A stretch of DNA of 58,525 bases, from NCBI RefSeq assembly GCF_007830445.1, contig NZ_VLKR01000035.1:1-58525 (forward strand). The letters run 5' to 3'. This DNA comes from Sphingobacterium siyangense (GTDB taxonomy: Bacteria; Bacteroidota; Bacteroidia; Sphingobacteriales; Sphingobacteriaceae). Made by a program: the position numbers and the translations under genes. Below the pieces are notes generated by a model, which did not search any database, was not told the DNA's origin, and saw only the letters and a list, made by a program, of their open reading frames with translations. Every line of letters starts with the position of its first letter. Position 1 is the stretch's first letter. Positions 26,801-35,094 of the stretch are shown here, in pieces.

Positions 26801-27052
26801 AACAATAATAGTTTTATCATCAAAACCAACGGAACGGAATACGACAACCTTACCTGCCGGTACATTCAATGAATAATTACCATCAGTATCAGTCTGCGTT
26901 GCCTGATTAGTTCCTTGTACAACTACTGTCACCCCTGGTATTGCTTTACCGTCAGCAGATGTAACACGACCACTAATCTTCTTTTCTTGAGCGAATGCAA
27001 CCGAAGTCAGAATCATACCGCCAACAAGAAAACTTAGTAATGTTTGTTTCAT
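23816..27052 (-). CDS. SusC/RagA-type TonB-dependent receptor, Sus locus 3
   Basis: The 1078-residue product has a signal peptide ending VAFA-Q (about 21), a carboxypeptidase-regulatory-like domain (about 25-105), a TonB-box-like segment ALEEVVVTANAIKRE (about 102-116), a plug (about 120-250, VVLRGGSSIAGNNQALIVVD and DDIESVTVLKGPAAAALYGS) and a barrel ending VKVSF with terminal Phe. The first 85 residues nearly repeat those of the locus 1 SusC. The form KRSLGYSAPTIKSDEL is common in SusC proteins linked to broad nutrient uptake. No STN domain. Expression likely from the promoter at 27328-27358 with a leader of about 270 nt. Confidence 0.95.
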   Translation of the reverse strand: MKQTLLSFLVGGMILTSVAFAQEKKISGRVTSADGKAIPGVTVVVQGTNQATQTDTDGNYSLNVPAGKVVVFRSVGFDDKTIIVNNNSTVFNVSLVNHDNALEEVVVTANAIKREKRSLGYSAPTIKSDELTEGRNSSAINSLAGKVAGVNITSTSNSPGSSSRVVLRGGSSIAGNNQALIVVDGTPIDNTSKVGGSSDLSSVDFGNRGNDINPDDIESVTVLKGPAAAALYGSRASNGALIITTKSGKKGAKSAITFSSTNTLSSILKLPEFQNEYGQGYAAFDEKTGAFIDYVNDPRENGSWGAPFTGNVQEWGQAIDGVRQKKAYSAVKDNVRDFFDLGIASDNNLSFSGGSEKSTFYLGLNALNSNGVYPGKKDNYNKYGVRFNGTTEFSDKFSAGVSVNYSRINSNNVGGGQGGGSVYNNLLQTPRDIDVKGLKDLSNPYNAYGYTDANGVLHDDVYGYYGAYTMNPYWVLANYNNYNDVNRIMGNFNVNYKPTEWLTFQERVGLDNYTDRRRAQSPKYSYLPADNSTGNYVKGNVQTDPGSYRIDQFNVNEIVHDFMATATHKFNEDWDASFMIGNNIRQRKTSNNSTATNSSGGLVVPGWYNLANSNGPLDLIEDTWSNRRLVGVYGDLNVSYKNIAYLQATARNDWSSTLPKQNNSFFYPSVSGSFVLSELFKPELKSKFNYAKLRANWAQVGSDTDPYQLITTFSRSTIAGGFGSTTFPFGNVSALMSSNTIGNAGLKPEITTSFEVGAELGFLNNRLYADFTYYKNNSKNQILSIPIPVSTGYGFALVNAGKVQNNGVELTLRGTPVKTENLTWELFGTFTKNNSKVIELMPGVEQVSVGGFSGMNIVAAVGRPYGEFYGVTNATDAQGRTIVDQASGMPLATEKPQYLGTYNPDFQASLGTNLTYKNWSMSALFDTKQGGVFFSRTKDIMAFVGTSAETGGERIAQIFPNSVYLDDNGNSIENTSVTYDKQNYYGSLESGMNVVDATYIKLRNLTLSYKFTKNQLKNTPFGAASIGLFGNNLFIWTPSENKYADPEVNSSGAGNAQGFDFTAQPSLRNYGINVKVSF

Positions 27053-27616
27053 GTTTTAGTTAGTTAATTTTATTATTTTTTCTAATCCTATATATTGATA
27101 TAAATTATATCCGTTATCATAACCGTCTAAACATAAATTGCCTAGACAATAAACAGCAAAAACATAACATGCTATTGCAGTTTATTCAGTAACAGTTGAA
27201 AATATTTTTGGAAAAGCGGGCCCCAGGTAGATGCAGGGTCAGTCCTTAGATAAATATCCAGCTGTAAAATTTGCTCTTTTCAGCATTTACAGTAAATAAT
27301 AGTTAGTGCGATTTTTATTAGCGGCGTCAAATATAGAAAGCCAAAGTTGCTTTTACAAGTTTTTTAACATAATCTCCAGAAAACAGGAAATACCGCAATA
27401 ATAAGTTCACAATTTTACAAATTGTTACAAAAGAATCATTTTAGAATAAAAATTCTTCAAACAATTTTCAAACAGAATTTTATACGGAATGAACCATAAT
27501 TAACAAAACATTAACAATGTTATAAGAAAACGTTAACATGTTAATCTCCTATTTTTCTGTATTAAAATCGCATGTAATTTATAATAATTCTAAACATTTT
27601 AAAATCGAGTTATAAC
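27053..27616. other. Intergenic region upstream of Sus locus 3
   Basis: It holds the susC promoter at 27328-27358 and a long 5' leader. The remainder (27360-27616) is about 80 percent A/T with no gene, and contains scattered ATTAACA/TGTTAA motifs around 27500-27545 that could be binding sites. Confidence 0.45.
27328..27358 (-). promoter_or_regulatory. Promoter of Sus locus 3
   Basis: On minus, TTG (27358-27356), exactly 20 bp, TATATTTG (27335-27328). This fits the Bacteroidota -33/-7 consensus; start of transcription expected near 27322. Confidence 0.65.
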
Positions 27617-27654
27617 AAAAAAAGACGCTCTACCTTCTCAGGCTGAGCGTCTTT
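27617..27654 (-). terminator. Intrinsic terminator of serS
   Basis: AAAGACGCTC (27621-27630) pairs with GAGCGTCTTT (27645-27654); on minus the stem is followed by a run of seven T. It lies 45 bp after the serS stop. Confidence 0.85.
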
Positions 27655-27699
27655 CATATTGAGATTAAATAAGTCTAAAGACGACTTATTTATTGATAT

Positions 27700-28971
27700 T
27701 TAATCGATATACTCAAATTTGGTGTACGGCACCAAAACTGCAGGAATTCTAATTCCTTTTTCCGTTTGATTATTCTCCAGTATCGCTGCGACAATACGTG
27801 GTAAAGCCAATGCCGAACCGTTCAAGGTATGTGCCAGTTGCATCTTGCCATCAGCATTTTTAAAACGGACTTTCAAACGATTCGCTTGATAAGTTTCAAA
27901 ATTGGAAACGGAAGATACCTCTAACCAACGTTTCTGAGCAGAACTATACACTTCCATGTCATAGGTCAATGCAGAAGTAAAACTCATATCTCCACCGCAA
28001 AGGCGCAATACACGATAAGGAAGCTCTAATTTCTGCAAAAGACGCTGTACGTATAAACTCATTTCTTCCAGCACTTCATAAGACTTTTCAGGATGTACAA
28101 GCTGTACCGTCTCCACTTTGTCAAATTGGTGCAACCTGTTTAATCCACGTACATGTGCACCATAAGAACCTGCTTCACGACGGAAACATGGTGTATAAGC
28201 ACAATGTTTAATTGGAAACTGTGCTTCTTTCACAATCTCGTCTCTATAAATGTTGGTGACCGGAACTTCAGCTGTAGGGATCAAATACAGATTGTCGTTA
28301 CCCACATAGTACATCTGTCCTTCTTTATCCGGTAATTGTCCCGTAGCAAATGCAGAATCTTCATTGACCAAAATGGGCACCTGTACTTCCTCATAACCTT
28401 CTTCTGCGGCCTGATCTAAAAAGAAATTGATCAATGCCCGTTGCAATTTAGCACCTTTACCTTTATAGATAGGAAAACCTGCACCGGCAACTTTTACGCC
28501 AAGCTCTAAATCAACAATATCATATTTGTTCAACAATTCCCAATGCGGCAATGCCTCCTCCGACAAAGCCGGGATTTCGCCATGGCTCAAAACAACTTCG
28601 TTGTCCTCAGCACTTACTCCTGCTGGAACCGATTGATGCGGTAAATTAGGTAATTGTACGATCTTCTCATTCAATTGTGCCTCAATTGTACCCAATTGAT
28701 CCAAAAGTTGCTTCACTTGCTCTTTATATCCCGAGGATTTGGATTTAACGGTTTCAGCTTCTTCTTTTTTACCTTGGCGCATCAGATCTCCAATCTGTTT
28801 TGCTGCCGCATTAGCCTCTGCCGAAAGTGCGTCCGATTCCGATTGGATCTTACGGCGATCTTCATCTAAACTGATGATATCGTCGACCAATCCAATTTCC
28901 TTGAAATGCTTGACAGCCAATCTTTCGATTACCGTATCCCTGTTCTCACGGATATAATTCAATTGCAACAT
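27700..28971 (-). CDS. serS: Seryl-tRNA synthetase
   Basis: The 423-residue enzyme charges tRNA-Ser in the cytoplasm. The N-terminal long coiled-coil arm (about 28-105, RRKIQSESDALSAEANAAAKQIG) reaches the tRNA variable arm. The class II catalytic core shows motif 2 (CFRREAGSYGAHVRGLNRLHQFDKVE, about 263-290) and motif 3 near the end (NGSALALPRIVAAILENNQ), with the serine-site region FYxQ replaced by the usual TSALTYDMEVY block. Length is normal for bacteria. It is monocistronic with its own promoter and terminator. Confidence 0.98.
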   Translation of the reverse strand: MLQLNYIRENRDTVIERLAVKHFKEIGLVDDIISLDEDRRKIQSESDALSAEANAAAKQIGDLMRQGKKEEAETVKSKSSGYKEQVKQLLDQLGTIEAQLNEKIVQLPNLPHQSVPAGVSAEDNEVVLSHGEIPALSEEALPHWELLNKYDIVDLELGVKVAGAGFPIYKGKGAKLQRALINFFLDQAAEEGYEEVQVPILVNEDSAFATGQLPDKEGQMYYVGNDNLYLIPTAEVPVTNIYRDEIVKEAQFPIKHCAYTPCFRREAGSYGAHVRGLNRLHQFDKVETVQLVHPEKSYEVLEEMSLYVQRLLQKLELPYRVLRLCGGDMSFTSALTYDMEVYSSAQKRWLEVSSVSNFETYQANRLKVRFKNADGKMQLAHTLNGSALALPRIVAAILENNQTEKGIRIPAVLVPYTKFEYID

Positions 28972-28997
28972 AATAATGTGTTATTTAAAATAGTGAA

Positions 28998-29028
28998 CAA
29001 ACTTAGATAAATTTGCCTTTATTTACAA
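28998..29028 (-). promoter_or_regulatory. Promoter of serS
   Basis: On minus, TTG (29028-29026), 20 bp, TAAGTTTG (29005-28998); the ATG at 28971 gives a leader of about 20 nt. Confidence 0.7.
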
Positions 29029-29121
29029 GCAATTTTATTCCTAAACCACCATCCAAAAGGCTTTTTGACTACTTTACGGCGCTCTATTTTCATTACACCG
29101 CACCGGCTAACATCCATCAGC

Positions 29122-29212
29122 CCATGGAAGACCAATCTTCCATGGAACCGATATTTACACCCCATAATTCATAGAAAGAGCGTATCCATTAGACGCCTAA
29201 TCGATACGCTCT
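29122..29212. repeat. Two strong hairpins between fbaB and serS
   Basis: CCATGGAAGA-CCAA-TCTTCCATGG (29122-29145) is a perfect 10-bp stem with a tetraloop. At 29177-29212, AGAGCGTATC and GATACGCTCT enclose ATTAG-ACGC-CTAAT, giving 10 + 5 bp with one C/C mismatch. Both lie downstream of the minus-strand aldolase gene and neither has a clear T-run, so they may stabilise its 3' end, act as terminators with a factor, or belong to a small RNA. Confidence 0.65.
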
Positions 29213-29280
29213 ATAATTCGATCTATATTCAAAGCCCTGTGCTGAGATTCAACCTGATGAACTCATGTGATGCGCATTTG

Positions 29281-30354
29281 CTAAGCAATGCTTACCTCAT
29301 CGCATAAATACACATCCTGAATGGCATGTAATAATGCGACACCTTCATTCATTGGCTTTTGGAAAGCCTTACGACCAGATATCAACCCTGTGCCACCTGC
29401 ACGCTTGTTGATAACCGCAGTTTTTACAGCTTCCTGGATATCATTCTGTCCCGAAGCTCCGCCAGAATTGATCAAGCCAGCCCGACCGGCAAAGCAATTA
29501 AGCACTTGATAGCGGCATAAATCAATAGGATGATCGGAAGAAAGTTGCGTATACATACGTTCATCCAACTTTCCATAACTACTTTTACCCATATTCAATG
29601 CTTTAAAGCCACCGTTTAATTCGGGTAGTTTTTGCTTAATAATATCCGCTTTGATCGTTACGCCCAAATGATTGGCCTGTCCGGTAAGATCCGCTGCTAA
29701 ATGATAATCTTTATCACCTACTTTAAAGGCCGAGTTGCGCAGATAACACCATAATACCGTCGCCATCCCCAAAGAATGTGCTTCTTCAAATGCTTTTGCC
29801 ACTTCGATAATCTGACGGTCTGATTCCTCAGATCCAAAATAGATGGTCGCCCCTACCGCAACTGCCCCCATATTCCAGGCTTCGCGAATTGTTCCGTACA
29901 AGATTTGGTCGGCTCGATTGGGATAGGTCAATAGTTCATTATGATTGATTTTAACCAGAAACGGAATCTTGTGTGCATACTTTCGGGCAACGGCTCCTAA
30001 AACACCAAAGGTAGATGCCACGGCATTGCAGTTTCCTTCCAAAGCTAGCTTGACAATATTTTCCGGATCAAAATACTGAGGATTTGGCGCAAAAGAAGCT
30101 CCTGCACTGTGTTCGATTCCCTGATCTACGGGCAATATCGAAAGATACCCGGTATTGGCTAACCGACCCGTTCCAAAAAGCTGTCCCAAACTCCGCAAGA
30201 CCTGCGGGCTACGATCACTCGAAGTATAGACCTGATCGATAAAACTTGCCGCCGGTAGGTGAAGCATTGATTTGGAAACCGCGGGTCGATCGAATTCTAA
30301 CAAATAACTCGCTTCAGCACCTAAGTGTGCTTGAATTTTTTCAATGTATTGCAT
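29281..30354 (-). CDS. fbaB: Class I fructose-bisphosphate aldolase (FbaB/DhnA type)
   Basis: The 357-residue enzyme cleaves fructose 1,6-bisphosphate to two triose phosphates through a Schiff base. Family marks are LSILPVDQGIEHSAGASFAPNP (about 72-93), PFLVKINHNELLTYPN, the Lys-containing strand GVTIKADIIKQKLP (about 231-244, Schiff-base Lys expected there), and the phosphate loop NSGGASGQNDIQEAV followed by GGTGLISGRKAFQKP. Length agrees with bacterial class I enzymes. It stands alone, divergent from rsmI. An aldolase of the DhnA group can also serve other aldol reactions, but the glycolytic role is the best guess. Confidence 0.93.
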   Translation of the reverse strand: MQYIEKIQAHLGAEASYLLEFDRPAVSKSMLHLPAASFIDQVYTSSDRSPQVLRSLGQLFGTGRLANTGYLSILPVDQGIEHSAGASFAPNPQYFDPENIVKLALEGNCNAVASTFGVLGAVARKYAHKIPFLVKINHNELLTYPNRADQILYGTIREAWNMGAVAVGATIYFGSEESDRQIIEVAKAFEEAHSLGMATVLWCYLRNSAFKVGDKDYHLAADLTGQANHLGVTIKADIIKQKLPELNGGFKALNMGKSSYGKLDERMYTQLSSDHPIDLCRYQVLNCFAGRAGLINSGGASGQNDIQEAVKTAVINKRAGGTGLISGRKAFQKPMNEGVALLHAIQDVYLCDEVSIA

Positions 30355-30454
30355 AATTTATTTAAAATAAAGTGATGGAGTTTACCATAATCTTTAAAAT
30401 AAAACTCCAAAAAGCACAGAATGTTTTAGCGCATATTATATAGTAAAAAAAACT

Positions 30455-30462
30455 TAACTTTG
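30455..30462 (+). promoter_or_regulatory. -7 element of rsmI, 3 nt before the start codon
   Basis: TAACTTTG matches TAnnTTTG. Only 3 nt separate it from ATG 30466, so transcription should start at or next to the start codon. No clear -33 TTG. Confidence 0.5.
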
Positions 30463-30465
30463 ACC

Positions 30466-31131
30466 ATGTTATATTTAGTTCCAACACCTATTGGCAATCT
30501 GGAGGACATGACGTTCCGTGCGATCAATGTCCTGAAAGAAGTGGACCTCATCTTAGCAGAGGATACAAGGACCAGCGCTCCGCTTTTGAAGCATTTTGGA
30601 ATCGACAAAAAAGTATTTGCGCATCATCAGCACAATGAACATAAAGCGGTATCTGAAATCATTAAATTCTTGAAAGAAGGGCAAAACATTGCATTGATTT
30701 CAGACGCAGGGACACCGGCGATCTCAGATCCGGGATTTTTGCTTGTGCGTGAAGCCATCAAAGAAGGGCTTGAAGTGCAGTGCTTACCAGGCGCAACAGC
30801 TTTTGTTCCAGCGCTTGTCAATTCGGGCCTTCCCAACGACCGTTTTTGCTTTGAAGGCTTTCTACCCGTAAAAAAGGGAAGACAAACACGCTTAAAAGCG
30901 TTGGCAGAAGAAAAAAGAACAATGATCTTCTACGAGTCACCACATCGTATTCTCAAAACCATCGAAGAATTTATCACCGTTTTTGGACCAGAAAGACAGG
31001 CGTCGATATCACGTGAGTTGAGCAAACTCTATGAAGAAAATGTTCGGGGAACATTAACTGATTTAAAATTACACTTTGAAAACAATCCGATTAAAGGAGA
31101 ATTTGTATTTTGTGTAGCAGGATTGGAATAA
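30466..31131 (+). CDS. rsmI: 16S rRNA (cytidine1402-2'-O)-methyltransferase
   Basis: The 221-residue enzyme methylates the ribose of C1402 in the decoding centre using SAM. It has the tetrapyrrole-methylase fold with LYLVPTPIGNLEDMTFRA at the very N-terminus, AEDTRTSAPLLKHF, LISDAGTPAISDPG (SAM loop, about 81-94) and CLPGATAFVPALVNSGLP, all diagnostic for RsmI. The start is ATG 30466 rather than TTG 30460, because the first beta strand begins there in the family. The C-terminus stops right after the catalytic domain, so the C-terminal extension of longer homologues is absent, which is usual in Bacteroidota. Confidence 0.96.
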   Translation: MLYLVPTPIGNLEDMTFRAINVLKEVDLILAEDTRTSAPLLKHFGIDKKVFAHHQHNEHKAVSEIIKFLKEGQNIALISDAGTPAISDPGFLLVREAIKEGLEVQCLPGATAFVPALVNSGLPNDRFCFEGFLPVKKGRQTRLKALAEEKRTMIFYESPHRILKTIEEFITVFGPERQASISRELSKLYEENVRGTLTDLKLHFENNPIKGEFVFCVAGLE

Positions 31132-31167
31132 ATTTTGACAATCTTTAGGTATTAAAAAGTATTTGAC

Positions 31168-31929
31168 ATGAACATGGAACAATTTGCACAGGATGGGCAG
31201 GACATAAAAATCATTGAAAAATTGGTGACTAAAGTCCAAGATATGCTTACTCCAGGAGAAAAAATAGATTATATCGCAGTTCAAAAGAAACCTGCTGTGA
31301 CCATTTTACCGGATAGTATCACGATTAGTAATAAACGCATTTTTATGTGCGAATTTACCAAACTGGGCTTGGCCACTGATTTTGAAATCTTCGGCTGGCA
31401 AGACATCAAGGATATTGCTTTTAAGGAAGAAATATTTGGTTCAAAAGTGACTGTTATCCCTTTTACAGGAGAAAATCTGAGCATAGATTATATCCCGAAA
31501 GTTCAGGCGAGAAAGCTTTATCAATATATTAAAGCTGCACTTGAAAATTATAAAAAAGCCGAACTGGCCGCCGAAAAAGAAAAAATAGTCATTGCTCCAA
31601 CAGTTGCAAAGGAAGTGATCATCGAGCGACAAGAAAATAATGCAGCGGTTCAGCCAGCAGTTACAGCGCCTGCTCCATCGGCACCACAGTCCTATGTATC
31701 TGGCCAGCCAACTCCAGCGGCGCCAATTCAGGCACAGCAACCGACCGGATCAACCCCTGCTGTTCCTCCGGTTTCGGCAGCCCCTATCGTCCCTCCCGCT
31801 CCCGCCAAAGAAGAGGAAGATGATGAAATTACCTTAAAGCTCAAAAAATTAAAAACACTCTTCGACAAACAATTGATTACCCAAGAGGAATACGAGAGTA
31901 AAAAGAGAGAAGTTTTATCCAGTTTATAA
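31168..31929 (+). CDS. PH-domain protein with C-terminal SHOCT domain
   Basis: The 253-residue product has an N-terminal bacterial PH-like domain (about 30-125, with DYIAVQKKPAVTILPDSITISNKRIFMCE and SKVTVIPFTGENLSIDYIPK), a charged helix, a Pro/Ala/Gln-rich linker (about 155-218), and a short C-terminal SHOCT domain (LKKLKTLFDKQLITQEEYESKKREVL). SHOCT segments are common oligomerisation or tethering units. It is cytoplasmic and of unknown role. It sits 36 bp after rsmI and 23 bp before lnt on the same strand, likely co-transcribed. Confidence 0.8.
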   Translation: MNMEQFAQDGQDIKIIEKLVTKVQDMLTPGEKIDYIAVQKKPAVTILPDSITISNKRIFMCEFTKLGLATDFEIFGWQDIKDIAFKEEIFGSKVTVIPFTGENLSIDYIPKVQARKLYQYIKAALENYKKAELAAEKEKIVIAPTVAKEVIIERQENNAAVQPAVTAPAPSAPQSYVSGQPTPAAPIQAQQPTGSTPAVPPVSAAPIVPPAPAKEEEDDEITLKLKKLKTLFDKQLITQEEYESKKREVLSSL

Positions 31930-31952
31930 TCATAAATGGAAGAAAATATATT

Positions 31953-33578
31953 GTGAAAAACAACTATTTACTGGCACTTTTAAGTGCCTTTTTATTGTGG
32001 TTGGGCTGGCCTCCAATCCCCTATTCCAGTCCATTGTTATTTATTGGGTTTGTTCCACTACTCATTGCAGTGGAAAATATTATCCGGAGTGAAACATTCA
32101 AAAAGAAAGGCCTCAACATATTTCTTACTGCAGGACTCACCGCAGTTATCTGGAATACGGCCTCCATTTACTGGGTATACAACTCCATTTCGGCAGTTAT
32201 GCCGCCTTTTGCCGCTGTTATCATCAGCCTGATCCCTTTTTGCCTTGGCGCCGCTTTAATGGCGTTAGCTTTCAGGCTTTATGGGCAATTACGACGTAAA
32301 ACGAACATTCTGTTATCCCTTTTCGGATTAATGGGATTCTGGATAAGCTATGAATTTCTACACGAATCCTGGGATTTAGCCTTCCCCTGGATGACTTTGG
32401 GCAATGGTTTCGCCAATTTCCATCAATTGATCCAATGGTATGACATCACAGGGGTTTATGGCGGAACAATATGGATCTGGCTGGTCAATATCTTAGTATT
32501 TACACTTTACCTCAATCGAAAAGGACTTTATCCGATCAAACATAAGATTGTCCCGATTGCTTCTTTGGCTGCAGTCTTATTAATTCCAAGTACCTACTCG
32601 CTGATACGTTACTTCAACTACGAAGAACATCAGAATCCGGCACAGATTGTCGTCGTACAGCCTAATATTGACCCTTATATTAAATTCAATTTAAGTCCTG
32701 AAGAACAATTAAATACCTTATTCTCTTTATCAAATTCGGTCGCCAAACCCAATACAGAGTTTTTTATCTGGCCTGAAACTGCGCTTTCACAGAACGGCGA
32801 TTTTGATGAGGAAAACTTTAGGGAAACTTATTCTTACCAGCGCATTTTAAAATTTTTAGATCAATATAAAAATGGCAATGTACTTTCAGGTATTGAAAGT
32901 TATCAGCTTTACAACTATGCAAAAACACCTACTGCGCGTGAAATAGCTCCTAATGTATATCAGGATAATTTCAATGCCGCAACATTGATCGATTATTCCT
33001 CCAAACTTCAGTTTTACCATAAGTCCAAACTCGTTCCGGGCGTAGAGCAAATGCCTTTTGGAGCAGCGATGAACTTCCTGAAACCTCTATTTAAAGCATT
33101 CGGTGGTACGACGGGTGGCTACGGAAAACAGGCTGAACCTTCCGTATTCTATGCCCAGAGCGGTATTGGTGCCGCACCCGTTATCTGTTATGAATCCATC
33201 TGGGGCAATTATGTTTCCAAATACGTCAAAAAAGGCGCTCAGTTTATTGCCATTATCACTAATGATGGCTGGTGGGGCAATACTTCGGGTAAAGACCAGC
33301 ATTTACAGTATGCCAAACTGCGTGCGATTGAAAACAGGCGCTGGGTTGCCCGATCGGCAAATACAGGGATTTCAGGCTTTATCAATCAACGTGGTGATAT
33401 TGTACAACAGACTAAATGGTGGCAGCCTGCGGCCCTAAATCAGGAAATTAATTTAAATGAAGAAATTACGTTCTACACGCAAGCAGGTGATATCGCTGCC
33501 TATTTGGGTTTGGTGCTCGCACTAGGAGGAATTGTGATACTCATCGTGGTCAGACCAAAAAAGAACTTGTCAAAATAG
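31953..33578 (+). CDS. lnt: Apolipoprotein N-acyltransferase
   Basis: The 541-residue membrane enzyme adds the third acyl chain to lipoproteins. N-terminal hydrophobic segments (about 1-210) are followed by a periplasmic nitrilase-like domain (about 225-500) and a final membrane helix. The catalytic triad is visible: Glu275 in FIWPETALSQ, Lys357 in FYHKSKLVPG, Cys412 in APVICYESIWGN. The start is GTG 31953; no ATG fits the family N-terminus. The many lipoproteins of this window would be its substrates. Residue VPGVEQMPFG replaces the more common VPFGE loop, as often in Bacteroidota. Confidence 0.95.
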   Translation: MKNNYLLALLSAFLLWLGWPPIPYSSPLLFIGFVPLLIAVENIIRSETFKKKGLNIFLTAGLTAVIWNTASIYWVYNSISAVMPPFAAVIISLIPFCLGAALMALAFRLYGQLRRKTNILLSLFGLMGFWISYEFLHESWDLAFPWMTLGNGFANFHQLIQWYDITGVYGGTIWIWLVNILVFTLYLNRKGLYPIKHKIVPIASLAAVLLIPSTYSLIRYFNYEEHQNPAQIVVVQPNIDPYIKFNLSPEEQLNTLFSLSNSVAKPNTEFFIWPETALSQNGDFDEENFRETYSYQRILKFLDQYKNGNVLSGIESYQLYNYAKTPTAREIAPNVYQDNFNAATLIDYSSKLQFYHKSKLVPGVEQMPFGAAMNFLKPLFKAFGGTTGGYGKQAEPSVFYAQSGIGAAPVICYESIWGNYVSKYVKKGAQFIAIITNDGWWGNTSGKDQHLQYAKLRAIENRRWVARSANTGISGFINQRGDIVQQTKWWQPAALNQEINLNEEITFYTQAGDIAAYLGLVLALGGIVILIVVRPKKNLSK

Positions 33579-33583
33579 AAAAG

Positions 33584-33622
33584 TAGTGCCAAACTGAAGT
33601 AATAGATTGGCGCTATTTTTTT
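33584..33622 (+). terminator. Intrinsic terminator of the rsmI-lnt unit
   Basis: TAGTGCCAA (33584-33592) pairs with TTGGCGCTA (33607-33615, one G-U pair), followed by seven T. Confidence 0.85.
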
Positions 33623-33774
33623 CATCAGAACGGAAAAATACTCATCTTATTCCTTTCCAGGCAAAAGAGCCTAATTCTGATGAGACCCGCTACGCCAGCA
33701 CTGTCAGCTACAATTAGGAAAATAAAATGATAAAAATAAGTCATTTAATACCTCTAATTTACTTGAGAGATTTG

Positions 33775-33782
33775 TAATTTTG
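33775..33782 (+). promoter_or_regulatory. -7 element of the cysteine desulfurase gene
   Basis: TAATTTTG matches TAnnTTTG and ends only 4 nt before ATG 33787. A -33 TTG is not clear. Confidence 0.5.
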
Positions 33783-33786
33783 CGGC

Positions 33787-34923
33787 ATGCAAGTATATTT
33801 TGATAATGCAGCGACTACAGCCTTAGATCCTGAAGTAATAAAAGTAATGGTCGATGTGATGAACAATAACTTTGGAAATCCATCTTCTATCCATAGTCAC
33901 GGACGACAAGTAAAAACAATTGTAGAAAAAGCACGTAAAACGATCGCCAATCTGCTTCATGTATCTCCAGCCGAGATCTTCTTCACATCGGGTGGAACCG
34001 AGGCGGACAATATGGCCATCGTTAGGTCAATCGCCGACTTTGGAATAACCCATGCCATCACCTCACCTATTGAGCACCATGCGGTATTGCATACGTTAGA
34101 GGAGTTGGAGAAAGCTGGTAAGGTACACCTTGATTTATTGGAAGTTGACCAGAAAGGTAATTTAAATCTCAACCAGCTGGAAGAACTTTTAAGTACCAAT
34201 CCGCGTACTTTTGTTTCCATTATGCATGCCAATAATGAGATCGGAAATCTCAACGATATTCAACGCATCGCCGAGTTATGCCAAAACTATAATGCGATAT
34301 TCCATTCGGATACTGTACAGACCATGGGTCATTACCCACATGATCTTGGCAGTCTGAAAATAGATTTTATAACCGGAGCTGCACATAAATTCCATGGTCC
34401 GAAAGGAGTTGGTTTTCTTTATATTAATGCCAACAACAAAATTAAACCATTGATCTACGGTGGAGCACAAGAACGTAACATGCGTGGCGGAACAGAAAAT
34501 GTCTATGGAATAGCGGGTCTTGCCAAAGCTTTGGAACTTGCCTATGAGCACATGGAAGAACACCGCGCTTATATTCAAGGACTCAAATCTTATATGATCG
34601 ACGAGTTGCAAAAAGCAATCCCCGAAATTGATTTTAATGGTGTTATTGAACCAGAAAAATCACTGTATACCGTACTGAATGTTTCTTTCCCATGTAGTGA
34701 CCTTGCTGACATGCTTTTATTCAACCTGGATATTGCAGGAATCTCTTGTTCTGGTGGCAGTGCCTGCAGCTCAGGAACAGACATCGGATCGCATGTATTG
34801 GGTGCAATCAAATCAAGCTCGGAGCGTCCTTCGGTTCGTTTTTCATTCTGCAAGCATAATACAAAGGAAGAAGTCGATTTTGTGGTAGCAACCTTGAAAG
34901 AACTTTGTACAAAGAACAAATAG
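33787..34923 (+). CDS. Cysteine desulfurase (IscS/NifS family)
   Basis: The 378-residue PLP enzyme removes sulfur from cysteine for Fe-S clusters or tRNA thiolation. The family start VYFDNAATTALDPEV lies at the N-terminus; FFTSGGTEADNMAI and SIMHANNEIGNLNDI are typical; the PLP lysine is Lys201 in TGAAHKFHGPKGVGF; the catalytic Cys327 is in the SGGSACSSG loop. Length fits the NifS/IscS group. No isc or suf genes are adjacent, so the acceptor is not evident. mtaB, which needs sulfur for tRNA, is in the same window but 11 kb away. Confidence 0.93.
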   Translation: MQVYFDNAATTALDPEVIKVMVDVMNNNFGNPSSIHSHGRQVKTIVEKARKTIANLLHVSPAEIFFTSGGTEADNMAIVRSIADFGITHAITSPIEHHAVLHTLEELEKAGKVHLDLLEVDQKGNLNLNQLEELLSTNPRTFVSIMHANNEIGNLNDIQRIAELCQNYNAIFHSDTVQTMGHYPHDLGSLKIDFITGAAHKFHGPKGVGFLYINANNKIKPLIYGGAQERNMRGGTENVYGIAGLAKALELAYEHMEEHRAYIQGLKSYMIDELQKAIPEIDFNGVIEPEKSLYTVLNVSFPCSDLADMLLFNLDIAGISCSGGSACSSGTDIGSHVLGAIKSSSERPSVRFSFCKHNTKEEVDFVVATLKELCTKNK

Positions 34924-35035
34924 CATTTATAGGTAAAGCGTCGAGCATGCCCCGCAAGTGAAAAATAAATTATCAGGCTTGCAGCAAGAAAGAACTTATT
35001 CAATAGCCGAAAAACAGCTATACATCCAAAAACAT

Positions 35036-35066
35036 AAAAAGCCGAAAGTATATTTTCGGCTTTTTA
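35036..35066. terminator. Bidirectional terminator between cysteine desulfurase and NlpE-like genes
   Basis: AAAAAGCCGAAA and TTTCGGCTTTTT (35036-35065) form a 12-bp stem with a 6-nt loop and T-runs on both strands, between converging genes. Confidence 0.9.
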
Positions 35067-35094
35067 TGTTTTAATAAATCCCTTAGGCTACATA

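Noticed and set aside
20400..27000. Prophage or conjugative element in the accessory zone
   Set aside because: No integrase, portal, terminase, Tra or Mob genes, and no tRNA attachment site are visible.
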